Below the pieces are notes generated by a model that did not search any database, was not told where the DNA came from, and worked only from the letters and a program-made list of their open reading frames with translations. Of a stretch of 64,000 bases of DNA, positions 24,219 to 33,258 are shown one piece after another. The number at the start of each line of letters is the position of its first letter. The first letter of the stretch is position 1. Source of the stretch: UBA6522 sp965221035 (GTDB lineage Bacteria; Pseudomonadota; Gammaproteobacteria; Steroidobacterales; Rariloculaceae); assembly GCA_965221035.1 (NCBI GenBank), contig OZ244860.1, forward strand, positions 1,488,001-1,552,000, in the 5' to 3' direction. A program made the position numbers and the translations under genes.

Positions 24219-25654
24219 TGAACCGAATATTCACCATGGCACGGGCCGAATCACGGCTATGGCTGAGGTCGAGGCTCGCTTCAGGCGCATTGGCCATCTT
24301 TGCGCTGTTGCTGACCACGACCAGCCTGGTGACCTCACTCAGAATGGGCGAGGAGCAACGGGAAAGAACGGAGCAGCAGGCCTCCGCCGAAGACTATTTT
24401 CTGTCCCAGCCCGATCGCCACCCGCACCGAATGTTGCATTACGGGCATTATGTCTTCCGCGCACCCCCGCCCCTGTCGATGATCGACCCCGGCGTCGACT
24501 CGGTAACCGGGCAGTCGATCTTTCTGGAAGCCCACCGGCAAAACACGGCGATGTTCGCCGACGCGAGGGCGAGTGCCGAACTCGGCGGCTTTGAAAACCT
24601 GACCGTCGCGCTTGTATATCAGTTGTTCCTGCCCTTGCTTCTGATCGCCATGGGTCATGGGCTGATCATTCGCGAGCGCGAAGAGAACACACTCGCGCCG
24701 CTGCTTGCGCAAGGCGTGACGGGAATCCAGATCTACGTAGCCAAGTGGGTCGCCTTGGCGGGAGTTTCCCTTGCGCTGTTGCTGCCGCTTGCCTTCATGA
24801 CCGCTCTGGCCATTGGCCGGGGCGCGGCGCCACTGGCAGGCGTCGGGATCCTGGGGCTTTACGCGCTCCACTTGCTTGTGTGGTGCGGTCTCATCCTGCT
24901 CGTGTCGACCTGCGTCCGGTCACGCGGTACTGCCCTGGGCATACTGGCGTTGTTCTGGCTTGGCGCGGCGTTGATCGTCCCGCGCGTTTCCGTCGAATCC
25001 GCCAGTTCGGTCATGCCCGCACCGGGAACAATACAGACCGACCTGCGCATGCAGGCCGACCTGCGCGAAGTCGGCGATGGCCACAATGCCGGCGCTCCGG
25101 CCTTCGCGCAGCTTCGGGACAATCTGCTGGCGCAATACGGCGTCGAACGCCTGGAAGATCTGCCGGTCAATTTCCGCGGCGTCGTCGCCGAGTTCGCCGA
25201 AGAAGGCGTGACGGAGGTGATGAACCGGTATGCCGAAGAGCGCAGGGCCCTCGAAGTGGACCAGGCCCGGTTCGCCGCGTCCTTTGGTTGGCTGTCCCCG
25301 GTCGTGGCGGTATCGGCAGGCTCCCGCGCGCTGTCTGGAACCGACCTTGCGGCGCACCATCGTTTCCTGCGCGAAGCCGAGGCCGTGCGCTTTGATTTCG
25401 TGCAGAGCCTGAATCGCGTGCATGTCGAGCAACTCGCCTACATCGATGACATCAACCGCAATATCGACGCCGAAGCCTCACAACGTACTCGCATGTCGGC
25501 CGAAAACTGGAGCGTGCTTGACGAGTTTTCCTTCAAGCCTGCCCCGGCAGGCGAACGCCTGGCCCGCGCCCGAACGCCCATGGTCATGCTGTTCACCTGG
25601 ACCCTGATGCTGACGGCAGGCGGCCTTGTCGCCGCGCGCAGGTTACGGCCATGA
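24215..25654 (+). CDS. DUF3526 ABC transporter permease (cassette 2, first permease)
   Basis: The product is 479 residues, paralogous to the gene at 6079-7500. It has an N-terminal helix (about 25-43), a periplasmic loop beginning HYGHYVFRAPPPLSMIDPG, a helix block (about 135-265) with the cytosolic REREENTLAPLLAQG, a second periplasmic loop of about 160 residues, and a C-terminal helix (about 455-473). It is coupled by ATGA overlaps to both the ATPase before it and the permease after it, so the three are made in fixed proportion. Confidence 0.85.
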   Translation: MMNRIFTMARAESRLWLRSRLASGALAIFALLLTTTSLVTSLRMGEEQRERTEQQASAEDYFLSQPDRHPHRMLHYGHYVFRAPPPLSMIDPGVDSVTGQSIFLEAHRQNTAMFADARASAELGGFENLTVALVYQLFLPLLLIAMGHGLIIREREENTLAPLLAQGVTGIQIYVAKWVALAGVSLALLLPLAFMTALAIGRGAAPLAGVGILGLYALHLLVWCGLILLVSTCVRSRGTALGILALFWLGAALIVPRVSVESASSVMPAPGTIQTDLRMQADLREVGDGHNAGAPAFAQLRDNLLAQYGVERLEDLPVNFRGVVAEFAEEGVTEVMNRYAEERRALEVDQARFAASFGWLSPVVAVSAGSRALSGTDLAAHHRFLREAEAVRFDFVQSLNRVHVEQLAYIDDINRNIDAEASQRTRMSAENWSVLDEFSFKPAPAGERLARARTPMVMLFTWTLMLTAGGLVAARRLRP

Positions 25655-26901
25655 CCGGACCGACGCGGGAAATCCGTTTTCTTGCGAGCGACCAGTCGGC
25701 ATTGCTTTGGCTGCTACTCACGGCGCTTGTCGCGGGCGTGTCGGTTTTTCTTGGTCTTCGCGAAGTCGCCTCGCAGCGCGCGACCCTGAACGAATTGATC
25801 GAAATTGACCGCGTCGAACGGGAAGTGACGGCGGGACTGTACCGGACCTGGGGAGACGCGGCCTATTACACTTTCCACCTTACCTACGATTCGCCGTCGG
25901 ATTTTGCCTTTGCGGCGCTCGGCCAGCGCGACACCTCTCCCTGGAAGCACAATATCCGTGCGCTCGCCATCGAAGGACAGATTTACGAGACGGACGCGGA
26001 AAATCCCGACTTTGCCCTCATCGGCCGTTTCGACTTCGCGTTCGCCGCCAGCATGCTGGCTCCGCTGTTGCTGATCCTTCTGTTGCACGATCTGCGATCC
26101 TCAGAGCGCGCCGCGGGGCGCTATGAACTGCTCAGCGCAACAGCGTCGGCCCGAGGCAGTCCCTGGCGTGCGCGAGCGGCCTTACGGGTTGGGGCGATAC
26201 TGCTCTGTCTGACCGTTCCACTCTGGGCCGGCGGTCTGCTTGCCGGAACCGGCATTTCGGACCTGGCGCTTGCGAGCCTCGTTGTCACCTTGCACCTGGG
26301 ATTCTGGTGGTGTGTTTGCGCGATGGTCGACCGCTTCGGATGGAGCAGTCCGATCAACCTGACCACGCTCTTCGGCGCGTGGCTCGCGCTTGCCGTGGTC
26401 GTCCCCGCGGCCATCGAGTATTCAGTGGAGGCCGCCGTACCGTTACCTGATGGCGGTGACATCCTGTTGACCCAAAGGGAAGCGGTGAACGACGCCTGGG
26501 ACCTTCCCAAATCCGCGACGATGGAGCCCTTCATGGAGCGCCACCCCGAATGGTCGGACTACGCGGAAGTCAGCCAGACATTCGAGTGGAAGTGGTACTA
26601 CGCCTTCCAGCAAGTCGGCGACCAGACGGTCGAGCCGCTGTCACAGGCGTATCGCGAGGGGCGCGTCAGGCGTGACCGGCTGGCTGGAATGCTCGCCTGG
26701 CTTTCGCCGCCCGCGCTGGCCGAGCGCGCCCTGCAGGTCATTGCGGGCACGGGCATGGCGGCCTCGATGGCGTATGAACAACGGGTGCGCGACTTTCACG
26801 CCTCCATCAGGACCTACTACTACCCCAGGCTGTTTCGCGACGAAGAATTCTCGGATGCCAGTCTCGGGCAGCGACCTGTATTCCGCCCGTCGGGTGAGTG
26901 A
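25651..26901 (+). CDS. DUF3526 ABC transporter permease (cassette 2, second permease)
   Basis: The product is 416 residues, shorter than its cassette 1 counterpart (478) but with the same plan: N-terminal helix (about 10-28), large loop (WGDAAYYTFHLTYDSPSDFAF), helix block (about 125-260) with LLLHDLRSSERAAGRYELL, and a long C-terminal periplasmic part. The usual last membrane helix is not obvious: the protein ends SLGQRPVFRPSGE. It is overlapped by four bases with the first permease. The missing tail helix may reflect divergence or C-terminal loss. Confidence 0.8.
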   Translation: MTGPTREIRFLASDQSALLWLLLTALVAGVSVFLGLREVASQRATLNELIEIDRVEREVTAGLYRTWGDAAYYTFHLTYDSPSDFAFAALGQRDTSPWKHNIRALAIEGQIYETDAENPDFALIGRFDFAFAASMLAPLLLILLLHDLRSSERAAGRYELLSATASARGSPWRARAALRVGAILLCLTVPLWAGGLLAGTGISDLALASLVVTLHLGFWWCVCAMVDRFGWSSPINLTTLFGAWLALAVVVPAAIEYSVEAAVPLPDGGDILLTQREAVNDAWDLPKSATMEPFMERHPEWSDYAEVSQTFEWKWYYAFQQVGDQTVEPLSQAYREGRVRRDRLAGMLAWLSPPALAERALQVIAGTGMAASMAYEQRVRDFHASIRTYYYPRLFRDEEFSDASLGQRPVFRPSGE

Positions 26902-27169
26902 CTCGCGGCGCGAGACCACTCCCGAGCCAGATCCCGCCCCTTGCGGACGGGGCAAACAGACATCACCTCGTCCCTCTCGCCGAATCCGCACCTGAAGCCA
27001 AGGGTGGGTGAGCGAAGCACGCCCGTTCCGATACAATTCAGCCGCCCGCCCTCCATTGGCGGATGAATGACCCGTACCGACGCAGGGATAGAATGCAATC
27101 GAGCAACACGTGGCGAGCCCGGAATGGCTTGACGGGGTTCCCAATGAAGACGGCCAACCGGGATTGACG
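26902..27169. other. Intergenic region between cassette 2 and the MFS gene
   Basis: It holds a short GCCCC/GGGGC hairpin at about 26935-26955, too weak to call a terminator, and no ORF with a credible start. Presumably the MFS promoter lies here. Confidence 0.3.
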
Positions 27170-28510
27170 ATGGCGGTCGCCGAGCAACGCGTCGACGTCG
27201 ACGAGCAACTCAACAACAGCCCTGTCGGGCGCTTCCATGCCCTGGTGGTCGCGCTGTGCGGGATGGTCGTGCTGATCGACGGCTACGACCTGGTGGTCAT
27301 GGGGCTGGTGATTCCGACCATGTCGGAAGCGTGGGCCGTGGAGCCTTCGGTCTTCGCACCGGCGCTGTCGGCTGCCCTGATCGGCGTGCTGTTCGGTTCG
27401 AGCATCGCGGGGACGGCCGCAGACGCGTTCGGTCGTCGCTGGACGATGGTGGTCCTGCTCCTGGTCGCCGCCGCGTTCATGCTGTTGTCGGCTCGGGCCG
27501 AGACGCTGATCCAGCTGACCCTGTACCGGTTCATGACCGGTTTCGGCGCCGGGGGGACCATCCCCCTCGCCATCGCGCTGACTTCCGAGTACATGCCGGA
27601 ACGCAAGCGCAACATGCTGGTGATCCTCATGTACGCCGGCGCACCCATGGGCTCGGTGGTCGGCGGGTTCGTCGCCCCGTGGCTACTTGCGAACTACGGA
27701 TGGCAGGGAATTTTCGTGCTGGGGGGCATCCTGCCCCTGGGTGCCGCGCTGGCGGTCGCGCTGCTGCTGCCCGAATCCGTGAGACTGCTGGTGTCGCGAG
27801 GCTGCGCCGACGATGTGGCCGCGCGCCTGCTGAAACGTGTGAATCCGGCGTTTCAGGCCCGTCCCGGGCAGCATTTCTTTGTGCCGGCGCGGCAACAAGG
27901 CGGCAAAATGGCAGGATTCCGCGAGTTGTTCGGTGGACGCAGGACGCTCACCACGGCGATGGTCTGGATCGTGTTCTTCGCCAACCAGTCGATCATCTTC
28001 CTGTTCGCCCTGTGGCTCCCGACCCTGTTCAGCGAAAGCGACGTTCCTCTGGGCGTCGCACTGTATGTGTACGCGCTATACAAGCTCGGCGGCGCGGTCG
28101 GAGGCGTCGCTTTTGGCGTCATGAGCGATCGGGTTGAACCGGCGAACGTGTTGAGAGTGACCTACCCGATCGCCGCCGTACTCGTGGCGGTGTTGGGCCT
28201 GACCACGTTCTCCGTGCCCTTGCTGGCCGTGACGGCCGTACTGACGGGGATCTGCGTCGGCGGTTCGTCGTTATGCCTGGGGTCGATGACCGCGGGCCTG
28301 TACCCCGTGTACGCCCGTGCAAGTGGCGTCGGCTGGGCGCTCGGCGTCGGTCGTCTTGGCTCGATCGTCAGCCCTTTGCTGGGTGGCGCGGCTATCGCGG
28401 CCGGTCTGAGCATGCCCTTCATCCTGCTGGTATCCGCCAGTGCTCCGGTGATCTGCGCCATCGGCGTCTGGGTACTGCCCACGCTCACATCGGCGAACAG
28501 ACCGGCATAG
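27170..28510 (+). CDS. MFS transporter, aromatic acid:H+ symporter-like
   Basis: The product is 446 residues with 12 predicted helices. The first-helix motif LIDGYDLVVMGLVIP and the loop ADAFGRRWTM are typical of the AAHS (aromatic acid:proton symporter) branch, as is the second-half loop FGVMSDRVEPANV. It would import an aromatic or related organic acid with protons. The ATG at 27170 is used; GTG at 27110 is an alternative. It lies 6 bases before the acyltransferase gene. Confidence 0.8.
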   Translation: MAVAEQRVDVDEQLNNSPVGRFHALVVALCGMVVLIDGYDLVVMGLVIPTMSEAWAVEPSVFAPALSAALIGVLFGSSIAGTAADAFGRRWTMVVLLLVAAAFMLLSARAETLIQLTLYRFMTGFGAGGTIPLAIALTSEYMPERKRNMLVILMYAGAPMGSVVGGFVAPWLLANYGWQGIFVLGGILPLGAALAVALLLPESVRLLVSRGCADDVAARLLKRVNPAFQARPGQHFFVPARQQGGKMAGFRELFGGRRTLTTAMVWIVFFANQSIIFLFALWLPTLFSESDVPLGVALYVYALYKLGGAVGGVAFGVMSDRVEPANVLRVTYPIAAVLVAVLGLTTFSVPLLAVTAVLTGICVGGSSLCLGSMTAGLYPVYARASGVGWALGVGRLGSIVSPLLGGAAIAAGLSMPFILLVSASAPVICAIGVWVLPTLTSANRPA

Positions 28511-28516
28511 CACGCC

Positions 28517-29875
28517 ATGCTCTACCGCGCCCTCGTCCGCTTCCTTTCGCTTGTCGCCCGCACCTTCTACAAGCGCATAGAAGTGATGGGCCTGGAGAAC
28601 ATCCCGGACCGCGGCGCCGTGATCCTTGCCGGCAATCATCCCAACGCGCTGATCGACGGGCTGCTGCTGATGTGTCATGCCGGACGCGGACCCGTGCACT
28701 TCCTGGGCAACGCGAAACTGTGGAAAATCCCCCTGCTCGCCCGCCTGCTGGACGCCCTCGGCGCCGTGCCGGTGATGCGCCGCGAGGAACACGGCGCCGA
28801 CGCGGACAACCGGGAAGCTTTCGAACGGGTGGACGAAGTGCTGGCGCGCGGTGGCTGCATGGCGATTTTTCCGGAAGGCATCAGCCACACGAACAGCCAG
28901 CTCTCGGCGCTCAAGACCGGCACCGCGAGAATGGCCCTGCGCGCCGCCGCGCGCCCTGACGGTTATGTCACGATCGTGCCTTTCGGACTCACCTACCTCG
29001 ATCGTCATCGTTTCAGAAGCCAGGTTCTGCTGCGCTTCGGCGTGCCGATCTCCATCGACAAGCATCGTCTGGCGGCCTATGGCAAGGACAAGTCGGACGC
29101 GGTACGAAGACTCACCTCGGATCTGCGCGGCCGGCTGTCCCGCGTCACCCTGAACGCTCCCGACTGGGACACGTTGCGCTTCATTCACGCCGCGCGGCGC
29201 CTGTACAAACCCATGTCAGCCAATCTCACGCCGTCCATCTATGTGGACCTGAGCCGCCGTTTCCTGGAGCACTATGCGCGGTTCGCCGGCGAGCCGGAAA
29301 TTCAGCGGCTGCGCGCGGAAATCGAGGCGTACCAGACGCAGCTGGATCTCCTTGGGCTGAAGGACCATCAACTCAACCACCCTGTCAGCGCGCACATCGC
29401 CATGACGAGGATCGTCTGGCGCACGGCCCTGGTCATCCTGCTGCTGCCGCTGGCACTGCCAGGGGCGATTGTCGTGTTGCCGATCGCCTGGCTGGCCGCA
29501 AAGGTCAGTTCCTGGTACAGCTACGATGTGGACGATATCGCCACCCTGAAAGTTACGACGGCCGTTCCGGTGCTGTTGGCCGTCTACACGCTCGTCACCA
29601 TCTGGGTTGGACTGGCCTTCGGATGGGGCTGGGCGATCCTGGCCATACTCCTGATACCGGTCAGTTTGTTCGCCACGTTGTTTGTGCTGGAAAAACAGGC
29701 GCGCCTGCTGGTCTCGATTCGAAGCGTCTTTCGGCTCGCCTGGCTGCGCGGCGACATCGAGGCGCTTGGAGACGAGAGGAAGAGACTGGTCGCTGCAGTG
29801 CGTACCGCCGTGAACCGCTACGCAGACCCCCGCATTCGACGGATCTTCGATGCCTCGGACTTTGGCGGTCAATAG
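28517..29875 (+). CDS. PlsC-like acyltransferase with C-terminal membrane segments
   Basis: The product is 452 residues. The acyltransferase domain (about 20-215) contains GNHPNALIDG, a His-Asp box with five instead of four intervening residues as in some PlsC relatives, and the glycerophosphate-binding FPEGISHTNSQLSALKTG. Residues about 290-410 carry three or four hydrophobic helices and a final helical tail. It probably acylates a lysophospholipid or glycerol-3-phosphate at the inner membrane; exact acceptor unknown. It ends 12 bases from the convergent porin gene. Confidence 0.82.
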   Translation: MLYRALVRFLSLVARTFYKRIEVMGLENIPDRGAVILAGNHPNALIDGLLLMCHAGRGPVHFLGNAKLWKIPLLARLLDALGAVPVMRREEHGADADNREAFERVDEVLARGGCMAIFPEGISHTNSQLSALKTGTARMALRAAARPDGYVTIVPFGLTYLDRHRFRSQVLLRFGVPISIDKHRLAAYGKDKSDAVRRLTSDLRGRLSRVTLNAPDWDTLRFIHAARRLYKPMSANLTPSIYVDLSRRFLEHYARFAGEPEIQRLRAEIEAYQTQLDLLGLKDHQLNHPVSAHIAMTRIVWRTALVILLLPLALPGAIVVLPIAWLAAKVSSWYSYDVDDIATLKVTTAVPVLLAVYTLVTIWVGLAFGWGWAILAILLIPVSLFATLFVLEKQARLLVSIRSVFRLAWLRGDIEALGDERKRLVAAVRTAVNRYADPRIRRIFDASDFGGQ

Positions 29876-29887
29876 CCTGCCGACACG

Positions 29888-31111
29888 CTACAACGAATAC
29901 CCGACCATGAACCAGACCTTGGTCGTATCTGTGTCATACCCGTCCGCATCGTATCGGGCGAACTTGAACTCCAGGCCCACTCGGTTCGGGAGCGTGTAGG
30001 TGACGTCGAAACCGATTTCAGAACCGTAGCTCCGCCCGCCCTGGTGCGCGGTGAAGTCGTGGTACACACCCATGAGCCTCGCGCCGCCGAGATTTCCCGC
30101 CACACTGAACCACAAGTCCCTGACGCCGTCCGGCGGCGCGATGAGGAACTTGTCGGTCCATCCCTGGCGGGCGTGAATGGTCCCCAAGGGCGTCCGCACC
30201 GCCCTGCGGCCGTCGTCGCTGCCAAGCAATTCGTAGCCCAGCGTCAGCACGGTCTCTCCGCCCAGCGGAAAATCGCCACGGAACGTGTACAACGGCGCAT
30301 TGTAGGTCACGGGGTTATCGGCCCACTCGGATTGTCGGGAAAGGGTGACGTTCACGGTCGCCAGGTCGAATTCACCGCGATAGGAAATGCCGTAGGAGGC
30401 GTTGGAATTGGGCGGGCCGTTGTCGTTGCTCAAGTCGAGCAGGTACGCGAATGCGGCGACCTCCTGGCCCGGCGCCGACTGCAGGGATCCGCGCAGGAGG
30501 TGGGTGTCGCCGTACCAGTCCCCGGGTTGCAGTCCGTCGCCCGGCCCGAAAATCCGGTTGATGTTGTTCACATAGCTGTAATCCAGCGTTGCATCGCCGC
30601 GGAACCACTGCACCCGCAAGGCATCGAAAGTCTGTTCGTTCTGCCGAAACGCCGCCCCGCCCACGAAGCGCTGGGAGCCCAGGTTGATGCGCTGGCGGCC
30701 CGCCGTCACGGTCAACCCGTCAACGGCGTACTTCAGAAAGGCCTGGTTGAGATCGCCGCCCTCGGGGTCGGCGATGATCGGGAACTGCGTCTTGCCGTTG
30801 GTGGTGGAATTGAAGTCCTCGATGCCCGCCCAGAAGACGTAATCCGCTTCCAGCCCGAAACTCCAGGCATCGGACCGGGCCGAATTCCAGGTCCAGCGCC
30901 CCAGCGCCGTGGACGCCAGCGCCCGCTCGTCGAAGTCGGCCTGGTCCACGTGCTCCAGCCGATAGCGGACGCGGAGCGAAGTCGTTCCATTGGTGACCAT
31001 TTCGCGCAATCCCGACGCCGCCGACTGGGCCTGCGCAATGGGCGCGGCCAAGGTGAGTGCCAGGACAGCGGGCACCGCCCGGCCGGCATGTGAGGTGGAT
31101 TCCATGTTCAA
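29888..31111 (-). CDS. Alginate-export-like outer-membrane porin
   Basis: The product is 407 residues with a signal peptide (PAVLALTLAAPIAQAQ). The mature chain alternates polar and hydrophobic residues in beta-strands, with the family features SLRVRYRLEHVDQADFDERA, AVDGLTVTAGRQRINLGSQRFVGG and a C-terminal VWFMVGYSL. It resembles AlgE-like alginate-export/porin families; selectivity is unknown. Its start overlaps the histidine-kinase stop by four bases (ATGA), so it is the last gene of the signalling operon, unusual for a porin. Confidence 0.78.
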   Translation of the reverse strand: MNMESTSHAGRAVPAVLALTLAAPIAQAQSAASGLREMVTNGTTSLRVRYRLEHVDQADFDERALASTALGRWTWNSARSDAWSFGLEADYVFWAGIEDFNSTTNGKTQFPIIADPEGGDLNQAFLKYAVDGLTVTAGRQRINLGSQRFVGGAAFRQNEQTFDALRVQWFRGDATLDYSYVNNINRIFGPGDGLQPGDWYGDTHLLRGSLQSAPGQEVAAFAYLLDLSNDNGPPNSNASYGISYRGEFDLATVNVTLSRQSEWADNPVTYNAPLYTFRGDFPLGGETVLTLGYELLGSDDGRRAVRTPLGTIHARQGWTDKFLIAPPDGVRDLWFSVAGNLGGARLMGVYHDFTAHQGGRSYGSEIGFDVTYTLPNRVGLEFKFARYDADGYDTDTTKVWFMVGYSL

Positions 31112-33258
31112 TCGCCCTCCTCCGCCTGTTGGAGCGGCGCTTCCAACGGCAACTCGATGATCATTTCGGTGAACTCGCCTGGCTCGGTTTCCACCTGGAT
31201 CGTGCCACCGTGCTCTCGAACGATGTCGCTGGACATGGCAAGACCCAGGCCCGTGCCCTCGCCGCTGGGCTTGGTCGTGAAGAACGGGTTGAAGATCTTC
31301 TCCACCACATGGGGCGGCATCCCGCTGCCGTTGTCGCGGATGCGTATCTCGATATTCCTGGCGCCACGCCGGGTCTTGAGCCAGATCCTCGGTTCGTAAC
31401 CGTCGACTTCCGCGGACTTGCGCTTCTCGTCCGTGGCGTAGCAGGCGTTGCCGACCATGTTCAGGAAGACGCGGCCCAGATCCTGGGATATAACGTCCAT
31501 TTCGCCGACCTCGGGATCGAGATCCCTCAGGATATCGATCTGAAACTCGGAGTCGGTGGCCCGGGCGCTGTGGTAGGCGAGTTTCGCGTATTCGTCCAGC
31601 AGGCCATTGATGTCGGTCGGCTGCAGGTCACCCGATCCCCGACCCATCCGCAGCATGTCGTGGACGATGCGGTTTGCGCGGTCGCCGTGGGAACGGATTC
31701 GCTGCAGGTTGCCGGCCAGGTCGCCGGTGATCTCGTCGATGTAGGTTCGATCATCCTCGGGAACGCGTTCCTGAATGTCTTCAAGCGCTTCCTTCAGTTC
31801 ATTGATGAGTTCTTCCGACGCTTCCGAGAAATTCTTAACGAAATTCAGCGGATTACGGATTTCGTGCGCGACGCCGGCGGTCAGCTCGCCCAGGGCGGCG
31901 AGTTTTTCGCGCATCACGATCTGATCCTGGGCGTTGCGAAGGTCCTCCAGCACCGATTCCAGCTGTTCGTTCTTGCCCTTCAGTTCATTCGCCAGCTTCT
32001 CCACCAGGTTCAGGCGCTGAACTTCCAGGGCGTGGCGGCGGAACACCTCCAGCGCTGCTGCCATGTCGGCCACTTCGTCGTTGCCGCCGATGTCGACGGT
32101 GGTTTCGAGATCACCGCCCGCCATGCGCCGCATCCAGCGCGACAATTGCTCCAGCCGGAACAGCAGCACGCGACCTACAAACAGCCAGGCGACGAGCAGG
32201 GCGCTGCCCACGCTGACGGCGCTGATGGTCAGCAGCAGATTGCGCCCCGTCAGGATCGCATTCTCGGATGCCGTGGTGGCGTCCAGGGTGCTCATCTGCG
32301 CTTCGTTCACCAGCAGATCGACCTCCGAGACCAGGTCGAAGGCGATGTCCTGGTTGCCGGCGAGCAGAGCGACCTGGAGTTCGCCCAATTCCAGTTCCCG
32401 GATCAGCAGGTTGAAGCCGCTGGACTCCCCAAGGCCCAACTCGATCAGGCGGGCGAATACGGGTGCGAGTTCGGCGTGCAGCGGGGTCGTTCGCAAATCG
32501 GAAAGGTTGCGCTCGATTCGGCTGGCCGCAGCTTCGAAGCGCTCCCGCAAGGGCTCAACCAGCGACGCTTCGGTGAGCGTGAACGCGCTCGCCAGCAGTT
32601 GCGTGGACAGCGTCGCGTCGGCCTGGAGCTCGGCCAGATACCGGTAGCGTCCGAATTCGCCTTCCGAGAAGTGTTCCGCGCGCGGCGCCGGCGCATCGCC
32701 CAGTTCCCGGTAACCGGTCACAGTATAGAAGAGCTGATTGTCGATGGCCGGGACCAGGATGTCGTCCAACTGCACCCGCAGGTCCTCAAGCTCCAGACGC
32801 AGCGCCTCGCGGCGTTCGGTAAGCTCGAACGACGCGGCAACCTCTCCGCGCAGTGCCTGGATATTCGAGATCAGCATGTCGGAATACGCCCGGATGCGCT
32901 CGAACCTTCCCGGGTCCGCGTCCATCCCCTCAAGCACCTCCAGCCTCGCCTCGAAGGCGACACGAGAGCCGTCGATGTCGATCATGATGTCGCGGAAATC
33001 GTCCTCGGTCGCGGCCGCCGTCAGACGGGGCGCGGCGGCCACCAGGGCACTGCTGAACTGCGCCACACCGAATGCCGCCGCCATGTCCGGGACGCTGCCC
33101 TCATTGACGACCCGCTGAACCTCGCCCACCCGGTTGAGCAGGAACCACCCCACGAGGCTCGCCGAAAGGGTCAGCACGACGGCCACTCCGATGGTGAGAT
33201 AGAGCTGGGTGGAAATCCGCGAGCGAGCCTTGTTGATGGCCTTGAGCCAGCGCTTCAT
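31108..33258 (-). CDS. Membrane sensor histidine kinase (TorS-like layout)
   Basis: The product is 716 residues. A first membrane helix (about 20-38) is followed by about 300 helical periplasmic residues, a second helix (about 335-355), a HAMP segment (RLEQLSRWMRRMAGGDLETTVD), a coiled coil and the HisKA/ATPase core: VAHEIRNPLNFVKNFSEA (phospho-acceptor His), then IRDNGSGMP and FTTKPSGEGTGLGLAMS. A large helical periplasmic domain beside a periplasmic-binding-protein gene recalls TorT-TorS. It overlaps that gene by four bases at its start. Its partner for phosphotransfer is probably the receiver-phosphatase at 34644-35819. Confidence 0.88.
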   Translation of the reverse strand: MKRWLKAINKARSRISTQLYLTIGVAVVLTLSASLVGWFLLNRVGEVQRVVNEGSVPDMAAAFGVAQFSSALVAAAPRLTAAATEDDFRDIMIDIDGSRVAFEARLEVLEGMDADPGRFERIRAYSDMLISNIQALRGEVAASFELTERREALRLELEDLRVQLDDILVPAIDNQLFYTVTGYRELGDAPAPRAEHFSEGEFGRYRYLAELQADATLSTQLLASAFTLTEASLVEPLRERFEAAASRIERNLSDLRTTPLHAELAPVFARLIELGLGESSGFNLLIRELELGELQVALLAGNQDIAFDLVSEVDLLVNEAQMSTLDATTASENAILTGRNLLLTISAVSVGSALLVAWLFVGRVLLFRLEQLSRWMRRMAGGDLETTVDIGGNDEVADMAAALEVFRRHALEVQRLNLVEKLANELKGKNEQLESVLEDLRNAQDQIVMREKLAALGELTAGVAHEIRNPLNFVKNFSEASEELINELKEALEDIQERVPEDDRTYIDEITGDLAGNLQRIRSHGDRANRIVHDMLRMGRGSGDLQPTDINGLLDEYAKLAYHSARATDSEFQIDILRDLDPEVGEMDVISQDLGRVFLNMVGNACYATDEKRKSAEVDGYEPRIWLKTRRGARNIEIRIRDNGSGMPPHVVEKIFNPFFTTKPSGEGTGLGLAMSSDIVREHGGTIQVETEPGEFTEMIIELPLEAPLQQAEEGD

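Noticed and set aside
26935..26955. GCCCC/GGGGC hairpin after cassette 2
   Set aside because: Five base pairs with an eight-base loop and no T-tract: too weak to call a terminator.
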